Assembly (NCBI GenBank): GCA_015057315.1
Contig: SVER01000004.1
Coordinates: 1 to 64,000 of the forward strand
Direction: 5' to 3'
Length of the DNA stretch: 64,000 bases
Source of the DNA: Pseudobutyrivibrio ruminis
Lineage (GTDB): Bacteria; Bacillota; Clostridia; Lachnospirales; Lachnospiraceae
The translations under genes and the position numbers were made by a program. Positions within the stretch are counted from its first letter, which is position 1. Each line of letters opens with the position of its first letter. Shown here one piece after another: positions 36,656 to 44,451 of the stretch. The notes under the pieces are model-generated. The model did not search any database. It was not told the origin of the DNA and was given only the letters and a program-made list of their open reading frames with translations.

Positions 36656-37772
36656 TAAATCGGTATGACTCCAATCCATCTCTAAGCTGTTTTAATCCTA
36701 AATCCTTGCTTTCTACATAAATGCAAGGCATACGCCTTGATAGGAATAGGTTAGGTGCTTCTGTAACAGAATATGCACCGCATCTGTTAAATGTAAGAAC
36801 ATCCCCCTCTGCAAGCTCTGTAAGCTCTACTTCGCGAACTAACACATCCGCTGTAGTACAAAGGCTTCCGACGATGCAGTATTTTGCCTTGTTAGTATGT
36901 GTCTCGCTAACAGAAAGCTCAGGTATCTTCATTCCCTGAATCTGACCGTAATAGTTCAGATGGTGAATACCGCCATCTACCAACACATAGTTAATACCCT
37001 TGGATGGCTTGATTTCCTTAACAGTAGTTTCAAACCTACCGCAAGTGCTGGCTATAAAGCGTCCCATTTCTATGCCAAGGTGTATATCCTTTTTCAAATC
37101 ATTAATAAGAGGAAGTGCTGTTTCGAAATTAGCAAAATCCTTATCATCTGAAGGACCATCAAAATATTCTACACCTGCCCCCGGACCAAATTCCAGAAAA
37201 GCTGGCATGTTGCCTGTGGCATTCTTGTGGGCATCAAACAATGAATACAGATTATTTCTATCTGCTGCAAATTTAGCCTCGCGAACCTTCTGTGTGCCTG
37301 AGAAATAGTGAATTCCTGCAAGGTCTACATGAGGATAATCAGCTATGTTATTAACTAAATCCATGAGTGTCTCTTCATCCATACCAAACTGATTACCACT
37401 GGTAAGGCGAAGAAGTACCTTAGCCTTTTTATCTGCTGCAGCACATACCTTTTCGATAAGCTTAAGCTGTCTAGGGCTTTCTGCTGTGATAATATCTACC
37501 CCATATCCGATAGCTTCTGTAATATCCCACTCTTCCTTAAGAAGGCCAGAATAGATAATCTTAGCGGCAGGGATATTATCTGCCTTACATATAGCAAGCT
37601 CACCTGGGCTACAAACCTCTACATGGCGAACCATATCGATAATGTATGGCACCAAAAAAGGGTTAGCCTTGATAGAAAAGGTTAACTCAATATCAGGAAC
37701 GAGGGATTTAATCCTATCCACTCGTTCCTGTAAAATATCTAGATTAAAAATGTATGCTGGTGTATTAATCAT
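36639..37772 (-). CDS. PLP-dependent decarboxylase, fold-type III (carrier-associated)
   Basis: The 377-residue protein matches the diaminopimelate/ornithine decarboxylase family: FSIKANP supplies the PLP lysine (about residue 34), HVEVCSPGEL, GIHYFSG, EFGPGAG, GSLCTTADVL with the active-site Cys, and CGAYSVT. Its ATG overlaps the stop of the carrier gene (TAATG). A PLP decarboxylase coupled to a carrier and ligase recalls BtrK of butirosin synthesis, which decarboxylates an amino acid while it is bound to a carrier. A similar set accompanies exosortase-type glycan loci. I infer that it acts on an aminoacyl-ACP rather than free amino acid. Confidence 0.85.
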   Translation of the reverse strand: MINTPAYIFNLDILQERVDRIKSLVPDIELTFSIKANPFLVPYIIDMVRHVEVCSPGELAICKADNIPAAKIIYSGLLKEEWDITEAIGYGVDIITAESPRQLKLIEKVCAAADKKAKVLLRLTSGNQFGMDEETLMDLVNNIADYPHVDLAGIHYFSGTQKVREAKFAADRNNLYSLFDAHKNATGNMPAFLEFGPGAGVEYFDGPSDDKDFANFETALPLINDLKKDIHLGIEMGRFIASTCGRFETTVKEIKPSKGINYVLVDGGIHHLNYYGQIQGMKIPELSVSETHTNKAKYCIVGSLCTTADVLVREVELTELAEGDVLTFNRCGAYSVTEAPNLFLSRRMPCIYVESKDLGLKQLRDGLESYRFNDGQN

Positions 37773-37999
37773 TATTTGCTAAGCAGCTCTACAAGTGAAA
37801 CCATAGCATCTAATGAATTAAAGTGAGCTGCTGTAAGATACTGTGGCTCTACCTCTATGTTAAACTCTGACTCAAACTGTGCAATGATAGCAACGATGTC
37901 AAATGACTCAAGTACGCCACCATCTACTAAGTTATCTTCTGAAGCGTAATCAATGTCAGGTCTTACGCCCTCTAAAATTGCAAGAACTTTATTTTTCAT
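37772..37999 (-). CDS. Acyl carrier protein of the decarboxylase module
   Basis: A 75-residue carrier with the attachment Ser32 in GGVLESFDIV and a typical acidic helix II (AIIAQFESEFNIEVE). The frame extends to 38017, but AAGGAT spaced 9 bases before the ATG at 37999 marks the start; the gene then overlaps the end of the upstream ligase by 11 bases and the decarboxylase start by one. This tight packing argues that ligase, carrier and decarboxylase work as one unit. Confidence 0.87.
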   Translation of the reverse strand: MKNKVLAILEGVRPDIDYASEDNLVDGGVLESFDIVAIIAQFESEFNIEVEPQYLTAAHFNSLDAMVSLVELLSK

Positions 38000-39515
38000 T
38001 TCTATACATCCTTTCAAGCTCTTTTAAATCGATTTTACTGTTTGGCAACTTAGGTAACGCATCCACGCTAAACATCTTCCTAGGAATCATAAAGCCTGGA
38101 AGAATCTTTCTAAGTGCGATAGAAATATCCTTCACGGTCGCCTCGCCCACATAGTATAGCACAAGAACCTCATTGTTTGCATCATAAAATGCAACATTCT
38201 CTCCTACGTGCTCTACTGTGCTTACTGCTGCCTCGATTTCGTCAAGCTCGATTCTATGTCCCATGTGCTTTATCTGGCGATCTTTTCTTCCATGGAATTC
38301 TAGATTTCCATCAGGGAGAAGCTTTCCGATATCGCCTGTTTTGTAGATAAGCTCACGGTATTTATTATTAATAGGATTCTGTACAAAATCCTGATTTGTC
38401 TTTTCCAAATTACCATAGTAGCCCAATGCAAGAGTAGGGCCTGTTACACAGATTTCTCCAAGCTCACCATCCTTAGCTTCTGTTCCATCATCCTTGATTA
38501 GGTAAATCTTGTAATCATCATAAGCCTTACCGATAGGCACTGAATCATAATCAAATGTATGGTCATCAACCACATAGTAGGTGCATGAAGCAGTAGCCTC
38601 TGTTGGGCCATACTGGTTTACGAATAATGCACCTGGCATGTTATCCATCCAGTATTTAAGCACTGGCTTAGTCATTACTGAGCCAGAGAAGCATACCTTT
38701 TTGATGTTAGGAACACTGTCATTTTTGAAAGCATGAAGTGTCTGAAGCAATGTCATGGATGATGATGTCCAGCCGATAGATGTAACACCTGCATCATTCA
38801 TGGCTCCAAACAGCTTACTTGGCTGCATGAAATATTCCTTTGGTGTAAGGAAGGATGATGCACCTGTCATAAGTGGAATATATATATCACGGATTGCAGC
38901 AATATAATCAAGTGGTGACTGATTGCCTAGGATATCATCTGCTGTAATGCCCATTACTTTAACGTAGGATCTGATGTAGCAGATTACGTTTCTGTGGCTT
39001 GCAATTACGCCCTTTGGCACACCTGATGAGCCGGAGGTGTAGATGATGTAGAGAGGGGAAAGCTCTGTCATTTCATTTCTTACTGCATCAAGCTCCTCCT
39101 GCTGCACTGGTGTTTTTTCTAATTCTTCCACAGTGAGAAGCTTAATATCCGACTTGTCCACCTGATTTAATATATTGCTAACCTTTTCTGTAAGTGATGC
39201 GCTAGTAACTATAGCTACAGGCTCAAGATTACCTAGGATTGCTTCTAATCTTTTTAAGGGAAGTGTTACGTCTATTGGTGCATAAATACGACCTGAGTAT
39301 ACAACCCCAAGATAGCTTGCTATCATCTTTGGTTCCTTGTCCATGATGACTGCAATAGGACCTGCAGGAAGATTTTCATTTATGATAGAAGTACCAACAC
39401 TTTTGGCTGTGTCACTTACTTCTTGAAATGTCATGCTATATTCTAGGTTTGAATATACGGTTTTGTTTGGATTGTTGGCTGTGCTAGATTCTAGCCATTC
39501 TAATATGTTTTTCAT
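37989..39515 (-). CDS. AMP-forming adenylation enzyme (carrier-loading ligase)
   Basis: A 508-residue stand-alone adenylation domain with IIYTSGSSGVPKGVI, NQYGPTEATASC, YKTGDIGKLLPDGNLEFHGRKD, HMGHRIELDEIE and PNSKIDLK (catalytic lysine near the end). It lacks the FCGEVL of the DltA-like paralogue (FSGSVMTK instead), so its substrate probably differs. The frame extends to 39590, but those residues are encoded by an intergenic repeat; the ATG at 39515 begins the conserved part. It likely loads an amino acid on the ACP at 37772 for the adjoining decarboxylase. Confidence 0.85.
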   Translation of the reverse strand: MKNILEWLESSTANNPNKTVYSNLEYSMTFQEVSDTAKSVGTSIINENLPAGPIAVIMDKEPKMIASYLGVVYSGRIYAPIDVTLPLKRLEAILGNLEPVAIVTSASLTEKVSNILNQVDKSDIKLLTVEELEKTPVQQEELDAVRNEMTELSPLYIIYTSGSSGVPKGVIASHRNVICYIRSYVKVMGITADDILGNQSPLDYIAAIRDIYIPLMTGASSFLTPKEYFMQPSKLFGAMNDAGVTSIGWTSSSMTLLQTLHAFKNDSVPNIKKVCFSGSVMTKPVLKYWMDNMPGALFVNQYGPTEATASCTYYVVDDHTFDYDSVPIGKAYDDYKIYLIKDDGTEAKDGELGEICVTGPTLALGYYGNLEKTNQDFVQNPINNKYRELIYKTGDIGKLLPDGNLEFHGRKDRQIKHMGHRIELDEIEAAVSTVEHVGENVAFYDANNEVLVLYYVGEATVKDISIALRKILPGFMIPRKMFSVDALPKLPNSKIDLKELERMYRNEK

Positions 39516-39628
39516 GTTGCCCTCATCAGTCAGCTGCGCTGACAGCTTCTTCTCCGCTTCCGCTTCGGTCGGCTCAGAGCAGAGGTCCACTGGACCTCTT
39601 TCGCCCCCAAAGGGGGAAGCCTATTTTT
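39516..39628 (-). repeat. Double-hairpin intergenic repeat, copy 1 (with insert)
   Basis: Read on the minus strand after the upstream stop: GGCTTCCCCC-TTTG-GGGGG starts the first hairpin, a 50-bp insert with its own palindrome (GAGGTCC/GGACCTC) follows, then GAAGCTGTCAGCGCAGCTGAC, of which GTCAGC/GCTGAC is the second hairpin, and TGATGAGG. The same units occur at 53431, 54327 and 54388. Confidence 0.8.
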
Positions 39629-40522
39629 TTATTTCTGGAATGTCTTCTTTAAGATTGGGATAGGTTTTGCTAAGTTGCCGAAGACGGTTTCGCCATCTTT
39701 GACGGCACGGCCTACTACGGAGCCCATGCCTACGGTTACGTCTTTACCGATAGTGATTCGGTTCTTTACGTTAGCGCCTACTCCGATGAATGTGCGCTCG
39801 CCTACTTCTACGAAACCAGCAAGTGTAGCCTGGGCTGCCATACAAACATTTTTGTGAAGGATGGATTCGTGGCCGATACTTACCAGGTTATCAAGCTTAA
39901 CATTGTCTCCGATAACTGTCTCACCACATGTTGCAAGCTCGATAACATCGCAGGCACCAATCTCTACGTTATTTCCTATTACTACTCTTCCAAGGGAAGG
40001 CATAGAAATCAAATCCCCGTTAGGATCTTTAGCCTTTGTAAATGAATTGCAACCGATAACTACGTTCTCGTTACAAATGAAGTTGTCACCGATTGTAGCA
40101 TGCTTAATCTTTGCTCCTGGAAGGATAAGTGCATTATCTCCTATGTGTACATTAGGTCCGATAAAGCAGCCTGGATAGATAGTACAATTCTCTCCGATTG
40201 TAGAATCTGATGTAATGTAGTAGCCTTCCTCTTCAAAGAAATCTGGAAGTGGAGCTCTTACATCTCTGTAATCTACAGCGAATAAGAAATATTCATACTG
40301 TGGATATTCGCAGAATATCACATGATTGTTTGCAATAACATCATCTGAAAATGTGATGTTATCTTCTGCAAAAACAAGGCAGTCCTTGTGCCCTTCCAAA
40401 TTAGGAGCAAGGTATTCTACCTGCTTTTTAATAAACATAAATGTGTTATCTACAGGCTCACCTACATAAGATGTTCCGTTTAATGTTTCTATGAATTTTG
40501 CTTTTTCTTCTGCAGTCAACAT
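39629..40522 (-). CDS. LpxD-like left-handed beta-helix acyltransferase
   Basis: A 297-residue protein: an N-terminal domain of about 95 residues like the uridine-binding part of LpxD, then hexapeptide repeats (IGENCTIYPG, IGPNVHIGDNA, IGDNFICNEN and so on) and a short helical tail. LpxD transfers a hydroxyacyl group from ACP to a UDP-amino sugar. Gram-positive cells make no lipid A, so here it probably N-acylates a sugar nucleotide of the surface glycan. AGAGG spaced 7 bases favours the ATG at 40522 over those at 40528 and 40555. It precedes the ligase-ACP-decarboxylase genes and could use their product. Confidence 0.82.
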   Translation of the reverse strand: MLTAEEKAKFIETLNGTSYVGEPVDNTFMFIKKQVEYLAPNLEGHKDCLVFAEDNITFSDDVIANNHVIFCEYPQYEYFLFAVDYRDVRAPLPDFFEEEGYYITSDSTIGENCTIYPGCFIGPNVHIGDNALILPGAKIKHATIGDNFICNENVVIGCNSFTKAKDPNGDLISMPSLGRVVIGNNVEIGACDVIELATCGETVIGDNVKLDNLVSIGHESILHKNVCMAAQATLAGFVEVGERTFIGVGANVKNRITIGKDVTVGMGSVVGRAVKDGETVFGNLAKPIPILKKTFQK

Positions 40523-40538
40523 AGTCATTCCTCTTTTC

Positions 40539-41486
40539 TTATTTATCTTCCCCAAGTTTCTCTTCCTGTACTAAATATTTAGGGCGCGACTTTGTCTCCA
40601 AATATGTCTTAGCAAGATACTGTCCCTGGATTCCTAGGCAAAGCATCTGTACACCTGATACAAGAAGTATGATACATACCATTGATGGCCATCCACTAGT
40701 TGGGTCACCATACACCAAAGTCCTTATAATGATTACTAAAATAAATATAAATGCCACAAGGCACATGATTGTTCCCAAAACTGATGCAAGCATAAGTGGA
40801 GCTGTACTGAATGCCTCAATTCCATCTAAGGCATAAATAAATAGCTTCCAAAATGACCATTTGGTCTCGCCAGCTACACGCTCTACATTTTCGAATTCTA
40901 ACCATTTACGTTTGAATCCGACCCAACCAAAGATACCTTTGCTGAATCTATTATACTCTCCCATGTCAAGTATGGCATTCACTACGCGTCTAGTCATCAT
41001 CTGATAGTCTCTTGCACCATCTACGATATCTGCATCACTTATCTTGTTCATAAGTCTGTAGAATCTGCGAGCGAACCAGGAACGAATTGGTGGCTCACCC
41101 TTTCTATCCACACGTCGTGTTGCTACACATTGGAACTCACCACTCTCTAGGTATCCGAGCATCTCTGGAAGTAGTGCTGGTGGATCCTGCAAATCCGCAT
41201 CCATTATTACCACATAATCTCCCTTGGCATTCTGAAGTCCTGCGTATATGCCAGCCTCTTTACCAAAGTTTCTAGAGAATGATACATAGTGCACTCTCTC
41301 ATCCTTAGCGTTTAAATCTCTGAGCACCTGCAATGTATTATCTTTCGATCCATCATCTATAAATAAATACTCAATATCCACCGATGGCATCTGTGATTCG
41401 ATGCCTTTTACCGTCTCATAAAAAATAGGTGCAGCCTCTTGTTCATTGTAGGCTGGAACAATTATTGATAACAGTTTCTTTTCCAT
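40539..41486 (-). CDS. Polyprenyl-phosphate glycosyltransferase, GtrB/DPM1-like
   Basis: A 315-residue GT2 protein with LSIIVPAYNEQEAAP, LFIDDGSKDNT, VIMDADLQDPP (metal-binding D-x-D) and the membrane-adjacent AGETKWSFWKLFIYALDGI, followed by two C-terminal helices. These enzymes attach a sugar to undecaprenyl phosphate on the inner membrane face, giving donors for GT-C enzymes such as the YfhO protein at 34388. AGAGG precedes the start. The sugar is not predictable. Confidence 0.92.
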   Translation of the reverse strand: MEKKLLSIIVPAYNEQEAAPIFYETVKGIESQMPSVDIEYLFIDDGSKDNTLQVLRDLNAKDERVHYVSFSRNFGKEAGIYAGLQNAKGDYVVIMDADLQDPPALLPEMLGYLESGEFQCVATRRVDRKGEPPIRSWFARRFYRLMNKISDADIVDGARDYQMMTRRVVNAILDMGEYNRFSKGIFGWVGFKRKWLEFENVERVAGETKWSFWKLFIYALDGIEAFSTAPLMLASVLGTIMCLVAFIFILVIIIRTLVYGDPTSGWPSMVCIILLVSGVQMLCLGIQGQYLAKTYLETKSRPKYLVQEEKLGEDK

Positions 41487-41501
41487 TTATAAATTACCTC
41501 T

Positions 41502-43400
41502 TTATTGATAAAGATTGCCTTTACTATCAACCTTATATACTTGTAAAGCTTCTGCCTTGCTTCCTTCAATAAATACACTTGAATAATTCTCTGTGATAGC
41601 CCCTGTAGGACTATAAATTGCAACATAATCGAAGTTACTCTTAAGTAGTTCCTTGAATTCTTCTACACTCATTCCAACTTCACCATTTTCATCAGGTGTA
41701 GCATTGAAATAAATGGAACTTTCCATAAACCACCGTGGCTTACTTATAGTGGAGAGGATAGGAACATATGGATTATCGCTAACATCCCCTACCACCAATA
41801 TTCTGGCATCCTCTTCGCATGTTGCATTAATCTCTGCAGCCAACACATTGATTGCCTGTCTGTATTCCTGTGAAGCCTCTACCGATTGTCTACTCACGTA
41901 ATAATCAATATCATCCTTCTTACTATGCTGCACACTTAATAACATCAAACATGCAAGTACTACAGGCAGCACCTTGCCATCAGCGTCTATAAGCATATCC
42001 CTGAGAAGCCAAAACATAAGGAGCAATCCAGTCAGAAACATTATACCGCAATATCTGTCAAAGGATGCCAGGTTAACAGCTTCCTCTTCCACAAAACGTG
42101 AGATGTATAATGGGAACATTGATAATATATAGGCTATGATTGCAACACCAGGAATTATAGCTCCAGCAACAGCTGGCACCTTATTAAGTATACCTCTTCT
42201 ATACAGACTTACATGAAGGCAAACATAGGCAATTACCAATAATACCATAATGGATGTGTAATTGAACCCAAGCCTCTCATAGTAAATATATCTGTATGTT
42301 ATAGCCTGTCTAAAATTATCATAAACCGTTGTGTAAAACTCGCTACCATTTCCTTTAATAGTTTCAATAGTTCCAGCTATATCAAAAGGCTGGCTAAATT
42401 TTTGTTCTGTACTGCTAACTGCCAGTTCTATCTTCCATAACAGCTTTGCAACTATCATTGCAAGCATAGGAAGCATACAATTCCCACCATATTTAACCAC
42501 GTTCTTTATATTTCGCTGTAAGCCTACCGCTTTATTACGTGAACCAAAATCCACAAAGTAATATAAAGATATGAATAACGCCAAGTATATACCTACATCT
42601 TTTGAGAGTGTAAGCACGGCACAAAGCATAGTTACATATACACTGTAAACCCAATCCTTTTTCTTAGTGATTGATATTGCTGCAAAGCCGCATCCACCTA
42701 ATACACCTAGGAAAGGATCTATATAAAGTGAAGAATATACCTCTGCAAAAAAATACAGTGGCACGAACAAACAAATTGGCCAACTTATTATTCCAGCAAG
42801 CTTCTTAGATACAGGCAACTCCTTCATTTGGGCAAACCATATCATTACAGCTACTGCTAAAAGTTGATATGCATAGTATACCTTCCATTCTGAGAAATCA
42901 CCCGTTACTGTCATGTTAATCTTTTCTAGCAAATATTGAAACAATGACATAGCCGGTGGATATGAAGGAAATATAGCTGTGGAATCAGGTGCAGTTCCAA
43001 ATGCATCAATCCCTGTCATAATCACTACTGTGTCCAGCCAATGAGAGAATTCATCTGTATGCATTGCCAATCTATCCTGATTAAAATAAGCAATAAGGAT
43101 TGACATTACAATAAAAATGACTGCACCTGGAGTAATTAAATTAAATAGATTTTTTTTGATGGTATGAACAACACCATTCTTACCTATCCAATAAAAGGTA
43201 TATATATATAGCCCCACTGCCGCCAGGCAAACAACTATCCAACCTGCACCAAGCAGATTTACCATACCACACAAAAACAAAATCAACACTATTCCCATAC
43301 ACGAAATCGAAATAGTACTTTCAAATGTACGGTCTAATCTAAAAGCTGCAAAAAAACTAAAGGCTGATATAACCAACAAAAAAAGAATAATCGCAAGCAT
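41502..43400 (-). CDS. GT-C-like polytopic membrane protein
   Basis: A 632-residue protein with about 14 helices. The first large loop has MHTDEFSHWLDTVVIMTGI and IFPSYPPAMSLFQYLLEKI, where the Asp-Glu pair and P-P-A-x-S recall GT39/GT-C active-site loops. A C-terminal extracellular domain (EDARILVVGDVSDNPYVP) follows. AAGGAG precedes the ATG. It lies between the GtrB-like and GtrB-GtrA genes, so it may use one of their lipid-linked sugars. It could alternatively be a polymerase. Confidence 0.65.
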   Translation of the reverse strand: MLAIILFLLVISAFSFFAAFRLDRTFESTISISCMGIVLILFLCGMVNLLGAGWIVVCLAAVGLYIYTFYWIGKNGVVHTIKKNLFNLITPGAVIFIVMSILIAYFNQDRLAMHTDEFSHWLDTVVIMTGIDAFGTAPDSTAIFPSYPPAMSLFQYLLEKINMTVTGDFSEWKVYYAYQLLAVAVMIWFAQMKELPVSKKLAGIISWPICLFVPLYFFAEVYSSLYIDPFLGVLGGCGFAAISITKKKDWVYSVYVTMLCAVLTLSKDVGIYLALFISLYYFVDFGSRNKAVGLQRNIKNVVKYGGNCMLPMLAMIVAKLLWKIELAVSSTEQKFSQPFDIAGTIETIKGNGSEFYTTVYDNFRQAITYRYIYYERLGFNYTSIMVLLVIAYVCLHVSLYRRGILNKVPAVAGAIIPGVAIIAYILSMFPLYISRFVEEEAVNLASFDRYCGIMFLTGLLLMFWLLRDMLIDADGKVLPVVLACLMLLSVQHSKKDDIDYYVSRQSVEASQEYRQAINVLAAEINATCEEDARILVVGDVSDNPYVPILSTISKPRWFMESSIYFNATPDENGEVGMSVEEFKELLKSNFDYVAIYSPTGAITENYSSVFIEGSKAEALQVYKVDSKGNLYQ

Positions 43401-43403
43401 CCC

Positions 43404-44438
43404 TTACTCCTTGCTCTTAAAAATAAATACTCTTTGAATAGTATAATTAAATAAATAGAGAATTGTCTCTACTGGAATCTTTATAATTACTGGAGCAACC
43501 ATAGGTAGTAACCTAGCCAAATTTGTAACAGCCCATCCTGAAATTGTTCCCGAAACAACAACTAAGGCCAAATATTTGATTAACTGCTTTCCAGTATTTC
43601 CTTCACCTTTAAACACAATATTCTTATTAAGGGTGAAATTAACCAGGCAAGAGCATGCTCTAGCTATATATGTAGCCAACATGATTGGTGCGCCACAAGC
43701 CCCTGCAATAATAAACACAATATAGTCAATCAATGCAGAAAATAATGATGCAAATGAATACTTAATAATAATGCTATATATCCTAATAGAATCTCTTACA
43801 GGATTAAAATGAGATGATTCATTATTATTCTCATATACAGTCTCGATTGTTACTTCCTGAATACCAATACCATTATTCTTAATATCTAATAGCATGTTTG
43901 TCTCATACTCATACTTCTCACCATCGCACTTAGCCGCAATCTCAAGGAAGCTATATGGCAATCCTCTAAGGCCGGTCTGAGTATCAGAAACATTTATACC
44001 GCATGCCCACTTATAAACCTTACGAGAAATTCCATTTCCCATTCGGCTCTTCCATGGCACATTATCTGTATCAAACTTTCTACATCCTAATACCACATCA
44101 TCTGGATGTGCCTCCATACATTCTGCAATACGCACAATATCTGCTGGTCTGTGCTGTCCATCTGCATCTACAGTAATAATACCTGCCTTTGCAATCTCTG
44201 GATGAAGCAGACAATAATTAACAGCTGACTTAAGAGCACGCCCCTTACCTTGATTTATTGCATGAGTAACAATTATTGCCCCCATTTCATCTAACTTCTT
44301 AAAAATGTGAGCATATTCAGCCCTACCCCCATCATCAATAACCAAAACATTCTCAAAATACTTGAATATCTCCTCAGTGAGAGGCACAAGGCTCTCTAAT
44401 GGTTGGTATGCTGGTATTACTATTAATTCTTTCTTCAT
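43404..44438 (-). CDS. GT2-GtrA fusion protein
   Basis: The first 225 residues are a GT2 domain (IPAYQPLESLVPL, VLVIDDGG, NQGKGRALKSAV, TVDADGQH) and residues 229-344 are a four-helix GtrA domain (YSFASLFSALIDYIVFI, TYIARACSCLVNFTLNKNIVF). GtrA-type proteins help to flip undecaprenyl-phosphate sugars made by a GtrB-type partner. Here both functions are on one chain, which would couple synthesis to flipping. AAAGGG precedes the start and the gene is packed between two GT-C-like genes. Confidence 0.9.
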   Translation of the reverse strand: MKKELIVIPAYQPLESLVPLTEEIFKYFENVLVIDDGGRAEYAHIFKKLDEMGAIIVTHAINQGKGRALKSAVNYCLLHPEIAKAGIITVDADGQHRPADIVRIAECMEAHPDDVVLGCRKFDTDNVPWKSRMGNGISRKVYKWACGINVSDTQTGLRGLPYSFLEIAAKCDGEKYEYETNMLLDIKNNGIGIQEVTIETVYENNNESSHFNPVRDSIRIYSIIIKYSFASLFSALIDYIVFIIAGACGAPIMLATYIARACSCLVNFTLNKNIVFKGEGNTGKQLIKYLALVVVSGTISGWAVTNLARLLPMVAPVIIKIPVETILYLFNYTIQRVFIFKSKE

Positions 44439-44451
44439 TATTAATTCCCTT

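Noticed and set aside
37000..37308. 102-codon frame opposite the PLP decarboxylase
   Set aside because: Antisense shadow without ribosome binding site or recognisable motif.
39516..39590. N-terminal extension of the adenylation enzyme
   Set aside because: The 25 extra codons are encoded by the double-hairpin repeat and lack similarity to adenylation domains; the conserved start is the ATG at 39515.
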